Under the pieces are notes generated by a model, which was not told the DNA's origin, made no database searches, and saw only the letters and a program-made list of their open reading frames with translations. This document shows positions 43,686-54,100 of a stretch of DNA of 64,000 nucleotides, one piece after another (the stretch's first letter is position 1; each line of letters begins with the position of its first letter). Where the stretch lies: the NCBI GenBank assembly GCA_009773635.1, contig WSYC01000006.1, forward strand, positions 49,688 through 113,687, given 5' to 3'. A program made the position numbers and the translations under genes. Source of the stretch: Beijerinckiaceae bacterium (GTDB lineage Bacteria; Pseudomonadota; Alphaproteobacteria; Rhizobiales; Beijerinckiaceae).

Positions 43686-45026
43686 TTGACGCGAAGATCG
43701 GTTCAGCAAATTTTGTCTTTCCGAAATACCGGATGGAGCGGGCAGGGCCTTCGCTCTTTGAGCATCGCCTTGATTGTCCTTGTTTTTGGTCTTGGAGCGG
43801 CTGCCCTGCGAGCGCAGGAGCCCACAAGCCCTGCTGGACCGGCGGCATCCGGGGGCAAGATCGTTGCGGGGCCCGACTCGCTGGTCATCGGGCGGGCGCT
43901 GCATCTCGTCGAGGATCAGGGCGCGGAAGGTGCCGGACTGGTCATCGATCTGACGCAGGAGGTCAGGACCCGCGTCGAGGCGCTCGCAAGCCCCGCACGT
44001 CTCGTGATCGACCTCGATGGTGTTGCCTTCGCACCGGGCACCCAGACCGCCTCCACCAAGGGCATGGGGCCGGTCAGCGCCTGGCGGGCAGGGCTGTTCA
44101 TGCTCGGCCAATCCCGGATCGTGCTGGAGCTGGCGCGCCCGGCGCTGGTGGAGCGGGTGGATTTTGTCCGGCAGGCGGGGGCTGTCCGGCTCGTCATCCA
44201 GATCAAGGCGGCACCGCAGGCAAAATTCGACGAGCAGGCGAAGGCGGATCAGGCCCGGCGTCTTGCCACCCGGCAGCCGGAGGTGGCAGTTCAGCCTGGC
44301 CGTAAACCCGGTGCGAAGCCGCTGCTGGTGCTCGATCCTGGCCATGGCGGGATCGACCCCGGTGCCTCCGGCCCCAAGGGCGAGGCCGAAAAAGACCTCG
44401 TGCTGGCGCTCGGCAAGGCCCTGCGCAAGGCGATCGAGTCCGACGGGCGCATCGAGGTGCAGATGACGCGCGAGGATGATCGCTTCATTCCGCTGGGCGA
44501 ACGGGTCGCCTTTGCGCGATCACGCGGGGCGGCGCTGTTTGTTTCGCTCCATGCCGATTCGCTGTTTGGCGAAGGCGATGTTCGTGGCGCGTCGGTCTAC
44601 ACCATGTCTGACCGCGCCTCCGACGCCGATGCGGCGCGGGCGGCGGAGAAGGAAAATCGCGCCGATCTGGCCGCCGGTCTTGATGCCAGCGAGGACAAGC
44701 GCGAAGGCGTGGACGATATCCTCTTCGATCTAGCACGCCGCGAAACCCGGCTTTTCAGCCAGCTTGTGGCACGCCACGCCGCCTCTGCGCTCCAGAAGGG
44801 CGCGCGCCTGCACAAAACTCCGCTGCGCAGCGCCGGATTTCGCGTGTTGCGCGCGCCGGACATGCCATCGATTCTCGTCGAACTCGGGTATCTCTCGAAT
44901 GCGGAGGATATCGCGGTGCTGATGGGCGAATCATCGCGTGACAGGCTCGCAGCGGACCTTGGTGAGGCGCTGGTGCGGTTTGTCATCTCGGGGCGGGATG
45001 CGATCTCGACAAAAACCGTCGAATAG
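43686..45026 (+). CDS. N-acetylmuramoyl-L-alanine amidase (AmiC-like)
   Basis: A 446-residue exported cell-wall amidase. N-terminal hydrophobic signal (LSIALIVLVFGLGAAALRA), AMIN domain (about 65-180) for septal targeting, then Amidase_3 with zinc ligands in LVLDPGHGGIDPGASG, SLHADSL, and the Glu in ILVELGYLSNAED. It splits septal peptidoglycan during separation. The start is a TTG at 43686, as no in-frame ATG precedes the signal peptide; uncertain. It is followed by PBP1A after 121 bases, a conserved pair in this order. Confidence 0.92.
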   Translation: MTRRSVQQILSFRNTGWSGQGLRSLSIALIVLVFGLGAAALRAQEPTSPAGPAASGGKIVAGPDSLVIGRALHLVEDQGAEGAGLVIDLTQEVRTRVEALASPARLVIDLDGVAFAPGTQTASTKGMGPVSAWRAGLFMLGQSRIVLELARPALVERVDFVRQAGAVRLVIQIKAAPQAKFDEQAKADQARRLATRQPEVAVQPGRKPGAKPLLVLDPGHGGIDPGASGPKGEAEKDLVLALGKALRKAIESDGRIEVQMTREDDRFIPLGERVAFARSRGAALFVSLHADSLFGEGDVRGASVYTMSDRASDADAARAAEKENRADLAAGLDASEDKREGVDDILFDLARRETRLFSQLVARHAASALQKGARLHKTPLRSAGFRVLRAPDMPSILVELGYLSNAEDIAVLMGESSRDRLAADLGEALVRFVISGRDAISTKTVE

Positions 45027-45147
45027 CCGTTCAACGGGCGGCTCATGCCGTTTTTCAGCCACGGTTTAGGCTTTTCTGAAGTCTGGGGTTTGTGGTGGCC
45101 GCCGCCTTCTGGTATTCGGCGCGACTGGTCTGGTTAAGGATAGCAGC

Positions 45148-47565
45148 ATGCGGATGATCGCGCGTTTCTTCGCGTTTCTGTTTGGAACGGCCACCCTGGT
45201 CGGGCTGCTTGGTGCTGCTGTTGCTGGCTATGTCATCTGGCACTACTCGCAGGATCTGCCCGATCACGCCCAGCTTGCGAAATACGAGCCGCCGGTGACG
45301 ACGCGCGTCCATGCGGCGGATGGCACGCTGCTGGCCGAATATGCCCGCGAGCGCCGCCTCTATCTGCCGATCCAGGCGATGCCGAAGCTGCTGATCGCGG
45401 CCTACCTCTCGGCGGAAGACAAGAATTTCTACAAGCATGGCGGTGTCGATCCGGAAGGCATCGCGCGCGCCATCCTGCGCGGCCGCTCGTCGGGTGGCCG
45501 CCAGCAGGGCGCCTCGACGATCACGCAGCAGGTGGCGAAGAACTTCTTCCTCTCGCCCGAGCAGACCATGGACCGGAAATTGCGCGAGGCGCTGCTCGCC
45601 TTCCGGCTGGAGGCGACCTTCTCGAAGGACAAGATCCTCGAACTCTATCTCAACCAGATCTATCTCGGCTTCGGCAACTATGGCGTCGCGGCGGCAGCGC
45701 TCAATTATTACGGCAAATCCGTCCACGAACTGACGATTGCGGAAGCGGCCTATCTTGCCGCCTTGCCCAAGGCGCCCTCGACCTATCATCCGATCACCAA
45801 CCGTGACGCTGCGGTCGGACGCCGCAACTACGTCATCGATCGCATGGTCGATAACGGCTACATCACCAAGGAAGACGGCGTGGCCGCCCGCGCCGAGCCG
45901 CTGGTGGTGATTTTCCGCCAGCTGTCGCCGAATTCCTACGCCGCCGGCTTCTTCGCCGAGGAAGTGCGCCGCGATCTTGCCGAGCGCTATGGCTCGAAAA
46001 AGCTCTACGAAGGCGGGCTCTCCGTCCGCTCGACGCTGGATCCGAAGTTGCAGATTTATGCCCGCAAGGCGCTTTCCGACGGCCTCGTGCGCTACGATGA
46101 GGCGCGCGGCTGGCGTGGCTCGACGGAGCGCATCCTGTCGACCGGGGATTGGGGCCTGCTGCTTGCCGAGGTGCCGACGCTGACCGATATCGACCCCTGG
46201 CGGCTGGCGGTCGTGCTCTCGGCCGATGATACACAGGCGCAGATCGGGCTCCAGCCGGCCAAGCTCGGCGGTGGGCAGATCGATCGCAAGCGCGAGACCG
46301 GCGTTATCATGGCCGATGGTATGCGCTGGACCGGCAAGCGGCCGCGCGCGGCGCTGAACCCCGGGGATGTCATCTATGTCGAACCGATCGACGGCAAGCC
46401 GGGCCAGTTCCGCCTGCGGCAGGTGCCGGAAATCTCCGGCGCCATCGTCGCGATGGACCCGCAGACGGGACGCGTCAGAGCGATGGTCGGCGGCTTCTCC
46501 TTCGACAAGAGCGAATTCAACCGCGCGACGCAGGCGCTCAGGCAGGTCGGCTCCGCCTTCAAGCCGTTGGTTTATGCGACCGCGCTCGACAATGGCTACA
46601 CGCCCTCCAGCATCATCCTTGACGAGCCGATCGAGGTCGATCAGGGACCGGGGCAGGAGGTCTGGCGGCCGGAGAACTACGACGGCAAATCGACTGGTCC
46701 GCATACGCTGCGCTACGGCATCGAGCGCTCGAAGAACCTGATGACCGTGCGCCTTGCGCGGGATCTTGGCATGCCGCTCGTCGCGGAATACGCCAAGCGC
46801 TTCGGCATCTACGACGACATGCTGCCCGTGCTGGCGATGTCGCTCGGTGCCGGTGAAACCACCGTCCTGCGCATGACGGCAGCCTATTCGATGCTCGCCA
46901 ACGGCGGCCGTCGTATCCGCCCGACGCTGATCGACCGCATTCAGGATCGCTGGGGCGCCACGATCTACAAGCACGACGAGCGCATCTGCAAGGATTGCCC
47001 GGCGGAAGGCTGGACCAGCCAGGACGAGCCGCGCCTCGTCGACAAGCGCGAACGCGTTATCGACCCGATGTCCGCTTACCAGATGGTCTCGATCATGACC
47101 GGCGTCATCCAGCGCGGCACGGCGGGCTCACTTAAGCCGCTCGATCGCGCGCTCGGCGGCACGGATGCCGCCCCGCGTCTTGCCGGCAAGACCGGCACGA
47201 CGAACGACGCCAAGGACGTGTGGTTCGTCGGCTTCTCGCCGGAACTCGCGGTCGGGGTCTATCTCGGGTATGACAAGCCGCGCTCGCTCGGCACCTCCGC
47301 GACCGCCGGCCAATATGCCGCGCCGATCTTCGGGGCCTTCATGAAGGATGCGCTGGCGGGCAAGCCTTCCTACACCTTCAAGCCGCCGGTCGACATCAAG
47401 TTCATCCGCGTCAATGCCGCAACCGGCCAACGTGATGCCTCGGGCATTCTCGAACCTTTCAAGCCCAAAACCGCGCCGCCGGAGAGTTACAGCTTCGGCA
47501 CCACCACGGCCGGTTCTCCCGGGCCGGCCAGCGGCGTGGGAGCGACGACCGGTGGGCTTTACTAG
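45148..47565 (+). CDS. mrcA: Bifunctional penicillin-binding protein 1A
   Basis: An 805-residue class A PBP. N-terminal membrane helix (FLFGTATLVGLLGAAVAGYVIW), glycosyltransferase 51 domain with AEDKNFYKHGGVD and GASTITQQVAKNFFL, and transpeptidase domain with the active Ser469 in GSAFKPL and KTGTTNDAKDVWFVGF. An OB-like insert (about 315-420) precedes the transpeptidase, as in PBP1A. Its TAG stop lies inside the CTAG that starts a repeat element. Confidence 0.95.
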   Translation: MRMIARFFAFLFGTATLVGLLGAAVAGYVIWHYSQDLPDHAQLAKYEPPVTTRVHAADGTLLAEYARERRLYLPIQAMPKLLIAAYLSAEDKNFYKHGGVDPEGIARAILRGRSSGGRQQGASTITQQVAKNFFLSPEQTMDRKLREALLAFRLEATFSKDKILELYLNQIYLGFGNYGVAAAALNYYGKSVHELTIAEAAYLAALPKAPSTYHPITNRDAAVGRRNYVIDRMVDNGYITKEDGVAARAEPLVVIFRQLSPNSYAAGFFAEEVRRDLAERYGSKKLYEGGLSVRSTLDPKLQIYARKALSDGLVRYDEARGWRGSTERILSTGDWGLLLAEVPTLTDIDPWRLAVVLSADDTQAQIGLQPAKLGGGQIDRKRETGVIMADGMRWTGKRPRAALNPGDVIYVEPIDGKPGQFRLRQVPEISGAIVAMDPQTGRVRAMVGGFSFDKSEFNRATQALRQVGSAFKPLVYATALDNGYTPSSIILDEPIEVDQGPGQEVWRPENYDGKSTGPHTLRYGIERSKNLMTVRLARDLGMPLVAEYAKRFGIYDDMLPVLAMSLGAGETTVLRMTAAYSMLANGGRRIRPTLIDRIQDRWGATIYKHDERICKDCPAEGWTSQDEPRLVDKRERVIDPMSAYQMVSIMTGVIQRGTAGSLKPLDRALGGTDAAPRLAGKTGTTNDAKDVWFVGFSPELAVGVYLGYDKPRSLGTSATAGQYAAPIFGAFMKDALAGKPSYTFKPPVDIKFIRVNAATGQRDASGILEPFKPKTAPPESYSFGTTTAGSPGPASGVGATTGGLY

Positions 47566-47668
47566 AGCGTTTTCAGTGAATTCACATTCACTTCATTTGC
47601 TCTATCTTTTTGTTTTGTCGCATTTTCTTTACGCGAACCGGAATCCACTTCGTTCGAAAATGCTCTAG
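47562..47668. repeat. 107-bp CTAG-bounded palindromic element
   Basis: Termini CTAGAGCGTTTTC and GAAAATGCTCTAG are inverted repeats with one mismatch. The right part contains GCATTTTC and GAAAATGC arms around ACGCGAACCGG and CCACTTCG, the core shared with 26336-26396 and 34292-34345. This core is widely scattered in Hyphomicrobiales genomes from what I recall of them. The left CTAG holds the stop codon of mrcA. Confidence 0.85.
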
Positions 47669-47809
47669 CGCGCCCGAACCTTTGCCACCATCGATAAGGG
47701 TTTGCATCAAGGGTTTGGGTTTGCATAAGCAAGCCTGCTCGGCTATGCCGACCCGACTTGCAAGCCGTGCATTGCGGCTCCCCCTGATACCATGGAAAGC
47801 ACCTGAACT

Positions 47810-48938
47810 ATGCGCGCTGAAATCGAAGCGATGGTCGAGGCCATCCAGCAGTCTGTCGGGCTGCTGAGGAGGCATCTTTGACTGGGATCAGTCCACACGC
47901 CGGCTTCAGGAGCTGAACGCGAAGGTCGAACATCCGGATTTCTGGAACGATTCGACCAACGCGCAGAAGATCACGCGCGAGCGTTCCGATCTCGAATACG
48001 CGCTCAACGGCATCATCAAGCTCGAACGCGACCTTGATGACGCCAAGACCCTGATCGAACTTGGTGAGATGGAGGGCGATCAGGCCTCCATCGATGAAGG
48101 CGAGGCGCAGATCCGTGCGCTGGAGGCTGAAGCTGCCAAACGGCAGGTCGAGGCGCTGCTCTCGGGCGAGGCCGATTCCAACGATACCTTCCTCGAAGTC
48201 CACTCGGGTGCCGGCGGCACCGAGAGCCAGGACTGGGCCTCGATGCTGATGCGCATGTATACGCGCTGGGCCGAGCGGGCCGGGTTCAAGGTCGAGATCA
48301 TGGAAATGTCGGATGGCGAAGAGGCCGGCATCAAATCCGTGACGATGCAGCTCAAGGGCCGCAACGCCTATGGCTGGGCGAAGACCGAAGCCGGCGTGCA
48401 CCGCCTCGTGCGGATTTCACCCTACGATTCCAACGCCCGGCGGCACACCAGCTTCGCCTCGGTGACCGTCTATCCCGTGGTCGATGATTCCATTCAGGTC
48501 GACCTCAAGGAAAGCGATGTCCGCATCGACCTGATGCGCGCGCAGGGCGCGGGCGGGCAGAACGTCAACAAGGTCGAATCCGCCGTCCGGCTCGTGCATA
48601 TCCCCACCGGCATCATGGTGATGAGCCAGACCTCCCGCTCGCAGCACCAGAACCGCGAACTCGCGTGGAAGATGTTGCGTGCCCGCCTCTACGAGCGCGA
48701 ACTGAAAAAGCGCGAGGAAGCGGCGATGGCCGAGCAGGCCAACAAGACCGATATCGGCTGGGGCCACCAGATCCGCTCCTACGTGCTCCAGCCCTATCAG
48801 CTGGTGAAGGACCTGCGCACTGGCGTCACCTCCGGCACGCCGGGCGAGGTGCTTGACGGCGCGCTCGATCCGTTCATCGAGGCTGCGCTGGCGCAGCGCG
48901 TCCATGGTGGCGGCGAGGTCGTCGAGGATATCGATTGA
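47810..48938 (+). CDS. prfB: Peptide chain release factor 2 (programmed +1 frameshift)
   Basis: Encoded in two frames: 23 codons from the ATG at 47810 ([20 protein letters not shown]...), an in-frame TGA at 47879-47881, then continuation in the +1 frame from GAC at 47880 ([13 protein letters not shown]) to 48938, giving 375 residues, the normal RF2 length. RF2 reads UGA and UAA; GGQ is in [15 protein letters not shown]. The recognition tripeptide is SPY ([14 protein letters not shown]) instead of the E. coli SPF. mrcA lies upstream on the same strand. Confidence 0.97.
47867..47882 (+). promoter_or_regulatory. RF2 autoregulatory frameshift site
   Basis: An internal Shine-Dalgarno AGGAGG (47867-47872) sits three bases before CTT TGA C (47876-47882). 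When RF2 is scarce, ribosomes slip from CTT to TTT at the stop, giving full-length RF2. All classical elements are present. Confidence 0.95.
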
Positions 48939-48959
48939 GGGATGGGGCCGGTGTGAGCC

Positions 48960-50360
48960 TCACTCCGGCTTCAGCAGCTTTTCCGCCCGCACGAAGCGCA
49001 TGGGGTCGGCGGCGTCGTCGTCGATGCGGACTTCGTAATGAAGATGCGGGCCGGTTGAGCGCCCCGTTGTCCCGACATGGCCGATGACGGCGCCTTTCTC
49101 GATGCTGTCACCATCATTGACCGCGATCGAGGACAGGTGCGCATAGCGCGTCGTGATGCCATAGCCATGGTCGATCTCGACCATGCGGCCATAACCGCCA
49201 TTCGGGCCGGCATCGATGATTTTTCCAGCGGCAACGGCGCGGACAGGTGTACCGGATGGCGCGCGGAAATCGAGCCCGGCGTGCAGCGCCGGGCTGCGGG
49301 TGAATGGATCAAGCCGGGTGCCGAACCCGGAAGAAAGCTCGTAGCGCTCGCCGAGCGGCCGCCCGACCGGGATAGCCCGCAGGATGGACCGCGCTTTCTT
49401 CGCGCCTTCCACAGCGCCTTCCGCGCGGCTCATCGCTGTTTCGAACATCTCGCCGCCGCTACGGGCCGGCACCGGCGGGAGCAGCGGTCCGCCCATCGCC
49501 GTGCCGGGCCCGGCGTCCGGGCTCACATCGCGGAGCATCAATTCATCAAGCGGTGCAGGGCGGCGGATCGGAACAATGCCAAAAGCATTGCGTCCAAACC
49601 GGGCCGGGTCGATCCCGATCGCGGCGACGGTCTTGCGGCTTTTCGTGATTTCGCCTTCGGCGGCATCGCCGATCTTCTGGAGAAGCTCGACCTGCGCCCG
49701 TTCCATGCGGCTTGAACGGCGCTCGACTTCGTTGACGATCCCCTCCATCGGCCCGCGCATTTTCGGAGCCTTGAATCCTTGTCCAGACAATCCTTGGCCG
49801 GGCAGGGCGGGCATGGATTGCAGGATTGAGGGCACCGAATCCATCAGCGGGCGCGGTTTTCTGGGCACCGGATCGGCGAAAGGCAGGGCGATGGCGCCGG
49901 TCGGGATATCGCTGTCCTGAACCGGGCCGGAGCGGGTGGCAACGCCAAGGCCGGCGCGATCGGCGCGGCTGCCAAGGTCCGCGACGACGATCTGCCGGGC
50001 CTCAAGCTCCGCCTGCCGCGCGACAAGGCTGCCGACGCGATCCTCGATCGTATCCTGATTGACGAGCTGGCGGGCGGTGATCCGGTCGATCTTCGAGCGC
50101 AATTCGAGGATGCGATCCTCGTAGGCGTAGTGCGAGCGACGCTGCCCGGAAATCATCGACGCCATGACATCATCGCGCAGCACCAGATAGAGCGTCGCGA
50201 AGAGATACCAGGCCAGCAGGATCGCCGAGATCAGCAGCAGGGCGGTAACCGTCCGGTCGCCGATCTCGATGACGCGCGTGCCGCGCTCGGAACGGAGCAT
50301 GACCGCGAGGCGGGCGTTTGAATTCGCAAGCGGGCCTTGTGCAGGCGTACGGATGAACAT
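48960..50360 (-). CDS. M23 family metallopeptidase (LytM-like)
   Basis: A 466-residue membrane-anchored protein: one helix (TALLLISAILLAWYLFATLYLVL), a coiled-coil region (YEDRILELRSKIDRITARQLVNQDTIEDRVGSL), a Pro-rich linker and a C-terminal LytM domain with HAGLDF and HLHYEV zinc motifs, complete for peptidase activity. It probably cuts or activates cutting of peptidoglycan cross-links. Start MFIRTP at 50360 is preferred, an ATG at 50405 is possible. It converges with prfB. Confidence 0.88.
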   Translation of the reverse strand: MFIRTPAQGPLANSNARLAVMLRSERGTRVIEIGDRTVTALLLISAILLAWYLFATLYLVLRDDVMASMISGQRRSHYAYEDRILELRSKIDRITARQLVNQDTIEDRVGSLVARQAELEARQIVVADLGSRADRAGLGVATRSGPVQDSDIPTGAIALPFADPVPRKPRPLMDSVPSILQSMPALPGQGLSGQGFKAPKMRGPMEGIVNEVERRSSRMERAQVELLQKIGDAAEGEITKSRKTVAAIGIDPARFGRNAFGIVPIRRPAPLDELMLRDVSPDAGPGTAMGGPLLPPVPARSGGEMFETAMSRAEGAVEGAKKARSILRAIPVGRPLGERYELSSGFGTRLDPFTRSPALHAGLDFRAPSGTPVRAVAAGKIIDAGPNGGYGRMVEIDHGYGITTRYAHLSSIAVNDGDSIEKGAVIGHVGTTGRSTGPHLHYEVRIDDDAADPMRFVRAEKLLKPE

Positions 50361-50417
50361 GGAACGCGTAACCCCGAGAAACGCATGATCGATGCAGGTG
50401 ATCATGAATTGTTAGGG

Positions 50418-50432
50418 TTAATTCAACGCTAA
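50418..50432 (-). promoter_or_regulatory. Possible CtrA box upstream of the M23 peptidase gene
   Basis: TTAA-N7-CTAA at 50418-50432 is one base from the CtrA consensus TTAA-N7-TTAA. CtrA controls peptidoglycan hydrolase genes in Caulobacter. A single near-match in AT-rich sequence is weak evidence. Confidence 0.3.
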
Positions 50433-50454
50433 AAAGTTCAACCTCTGGTCGATT

Positions 50455-50931
50455 TCAGAGCGCTTTTGCCGCGCCAAGAACCTCGGCTGCATGGCCCGGT
50501 ACCTTGACCTTGTTCCAGACGCGCGCAACCACTCCCCTGGCGTCGATCAGGAAGGTGGTGCGCTCGACGCCCATGTATTTGCGGCCATACATGCTTTTCT
50601 CGACCCAGACGCCGTAGGCCTCGAGCATCGCCTTGCTCTCGTCGGCGGCGAGGGGGAAGTCGAGGGCATGTTTCTTCTTGAACTTGTCGTGGCTGGCGGC
50701 GCTGTCGGGCGAGACGCCGAGAATCGTCGTTCCCGCTGCTTCAAAATCGGCCCGCAGAGCATTGAAGTCGATGGCTTCCTTCGTGCAGCCGGATGTGTCG
50801 TCCTTCGGGTAGAAATAAAGGACAAGCTTCCTGCCGGCGAAATGGCTCAGCGAAACGCTACTTCCGCCGTCGCCAGGCAGGGTAAAGGCAGGGGCGGCAA
50901 TGCCGGAGGCAAGCAAGGGCTTGTCAGTCAT
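50455..50931 (-). CDS. bcp: Thioredoxin-dependent thiol peroxidase, Bcp/PrxQ family
   Basis: A 158-residue peroxiredoxin. The peroxidatic Cys49 is in YPKDDTSGCTKEAIDF. The Cys five residues later found in E. coli Bcp is Ile/Asp here, so this is a one-Cys form or uses another resolving partner. C-terminal RTTFLIDARGVVARVW fits the family. Start at 50931 has AGGACCTCC immediately upstream. Confidence 0.94.
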   Translation of the reverse strand: MTDKPLLASGIAAPAFTLPGDGGSSVSLSHFAGRKLVLYFYPKDDTSGCTKEAIDFNALRADFEAAGTTILGVSPDSAASHDKFKKKHALDFPLAADESKAMLEAYGVWVEKSMYGRKYMGVERTTFLIDARGVVARVWNKVKVPGHAAEVLGAAKAL

Positions 50932-51102
50932 AGGAGGTCCTTTGAGCAGGCTGGATGGGTGTGGCACCGGAACACGGCACCACACCGAAGATGGGGCATG
51001 CACGGCAGTTTGACGAGGGGCGAAACGCGCATTTGAACGTGCGGCCGTGGAGGCCGGATGCGCCGGGTGCGGCTGGGCACAGCGTCATCGGCCGGAGGGT
51101 CC

Positions 51103-54100
51103 ATGATTTTGTCGCCTTTTATGTGCAAACAGGAGGCGATTCCAGCCCGATGCCGACGAACAGGCTTGGCCCGGCGGCGGCAGCTGGTATTGGAGCGAAG
51201 GGGGGCGGCACTTGCTGTTCATCGAAAGGATCGGAAGTACGCGCGTTTGAAACACGATTTGGCCAATTTGCCGACGATTGCGGATGATACCGGCGGACAG
51301 GGCGCGATCTGCCTTGGCCGCAGGCGGCGCATCGGCGTGCTCGGCTGGTGCTCCATCAGCCTTGGTGTGATCATCGCGGTGAGTTTTGCCGTTGTGGGCC
51401 TCTTTATCTGGACCATCCAGCGCGAGAAGAATTCCGCGTTCCTCCGGCAGCATTTCGTTGAATTGCTGACCACCGGGCTCGGCCCTTCCAACAAGCTGGT
51501 GCTGGATGAGGCGGGCGTGCGGTTTTCCGGCGTCAATCCGACCTTCTCGGTCGGCGGACTGGCGATTTCAAACCCGGAAACCGGTGCGCAGGCCGAACTC
51601 GACAAGGCCGATTTCGCGCTCTCGAACCTCTCGCTCTGGCGGCTGTCGCCGGAAGCGAAATCGATCCGCTTCGAGGGCCTGCGGCTCATTCTGCCCCATG
51701 CCGCCGGGGCTGAAAACGCGCTGGAAGCCAATGAGGCGCTTACCTTGCTGCGGGCAACATTGGCGGCGGTGAACTTCGCCGTTTCGGGGCAGGACCCGGC
51801 ATTTCGGACGCTCAAGACGATCGAGGGGCGCGGCATTTCGATTCTCCGCCGCAACAGGGATGGTGGAACCGATCTCGTCCATAGCGGCATGACCGCCTCG
51901 GTTACCCGGGATGGCGAGGCGGGAATCACCGCCCGGGTGCGCAAAGCCGATCAATCCGGCGGTGTTGATCTCGTCGCCCGCACCACGCCGACCGCGGATG
52001 GCGGGCAGGCAGTCAACGTTGAAGCCTTGGATCTGACAGTCGGCGGGCTGCTCGAGCTGACGGGGGCGCGCCTCGAAGGCGTCGATCCGGCGTCGCGCGT
52101 CCTGCTCAGGTTGAATTCGAAGACCTCAGCCGAAAAGACCTTGCTGGAAACCGGCGTGTCCGTTGCGGTTCGGGGCGGGCATATCGTCCCCACCGATCGG
52201 GATATGGTGCCGTTTGACCTTGATGAAGCCGCGCTCGACCTGCGCATGAGGGCAGGCGCACCGGAGGTGCTGATCGACCGGCTTCAGGTACGCTTCAACG
52301 AAACCAATATTCTTGCGCGCGGCACCCTGAGCCCTGTCGAAGGAGCGGGGGGTGGCATCCGCCTCCGGCTGCAGGCCGAGCGCGCGGAACTCGATCGCCT
52401 GACCGCCGGCGAGGCCCCGCTGGCGCTCGACACGGCAACGCTCGAGGGCGTGATTGCGCCGAACATGCGCAGCTTTGCGCTCGACCGGCTGGAAATCCGG
52501 GAAGACGAAGGCATGGCTTCGCTGTCAGGCCGGTTCTCCTTGGAAAACGACGGGCTGATCGAAACCCGCGTCGAGGCACGCACATTCGATCTGCGCAAGG
52601 CGTTGCGGGTCTGGCCGATCTGGGTTGCCTCCAACATCCGCCGCTGGCTGCTCGCACATGCCGAATCCGGGCAGATGACCTCCCTGTCGCTGCAGACCTC
52701 GCTGTCCGGCGAGGCTCTGCAGGATGCCTTCAACCATCGCCCCATCCCGGACCAGGCATTGAAGCTGACCTACCGGCTCGACGGTGTCCGGCTTAAACCC
52801 GTTCTGGATGCTGCCGCGCTGAATGGCCTGTCCGCCGCGGGGGTGTCGAGCGGCCGGCGGGCGGACATCGAGATCGAGCGCGGCTGGGTCGAGCCGGCGC
52901 CGGGCCAGCGCTTCGATATCATGGGTGCCAAACTGCTGGTCGCGAACACCGCGCTTCGGCCTGCGTTGCTGGAGATGGCCATCCCGGCGCAAGGGCGGCT
53001 CGACGGCCTCCTGACGTTTCTGTCGGCGCCGTCCCTCAAGAACCTCGTCGGACTGCCGCCGGATGCAGCCGTGACCGAAGGGATATTCCAGGGACAGGCG
53101 CAGATTGCCCTGCCGATCAGCGCCAATCCACAAGCCAGGGATACCCGCGTCGATATCCGCGCCGAGACGAAGAACGTCGTGATCGACAATATCGTCAAGG
53201 GTGAGCGGCTGGAGGGCGGCGCGTTCAGCTTCGTCTCGAAATCGGGCGTTGTAACCGGAAAAGGCGAGGGCCGTATCGCCGGCGTGGTCAACCAGATCGA
53301 ATTCCGCACCGATGCTGCGAAGAACATGATCGCCACCGTCAAGGTGCAGCTGGACGAGGCCATCCTCGTCAAGCGCGGGATTGATCTGCGCCCGGCGGTC
53401 GCGGGGCCGATTGGGGCGACCTTCACGCTTCCGCTCGGAAAAACGGCACCGGTCGAGGTTGACCTCGATCTGGCAAAGACCCGGATCGAAACCGGCATTC
53501 CCGGCATCGGCAAGCGTGCGGGGCAGGCGGGGCGGGCAAAATTCGCCCTGAACACGCGGCAGGAGGGCACGAGCCTCGATGGCTTCGAGCTGGACTTCGG
53601 CACAATCCAGATGCGCGGGCGTATCGAGCTTCTGCGTGACGGCCAGTTCGGCAAGGCCGATCTTGGCCAGTTCAAGGTCTCCGCCGGCGACAACGCGAAA
53701 CTGATGATTGACCGGACGCGCGGCGTGCTCCGCGTCGGGCTTCAGGGCAACGCCTTCGATCTGCGCCCGTTCATGCGCGGTTTTCAGGGCGGCAAGATCG
53801 AGGACGGCAAATCCGGGGACGGCAAAGGGGCTGATTTCGATCTCGACCTGCAAACGACGGTGCTGGTCGGCTTCAACGGCGAATTGATGAACGCGGCGGA
53901 CGTGAAGGCGTCACGGCGGCAGGGGCGCATCACCCAGCTGGCGCTGCGCGGGCAGTTCGGTGGCGCGCCGATCACCGCGAAATCCGGCGATAACCGCGGC
54001 GAATTCACCGCCATTCTTGCTGATTCAGCGGATGCCGGCGCGTTGATGCGCTTTCTCGATATTTATGCCCGCATGCTTGGCGGGCGTCTGGCGGCTGAAC

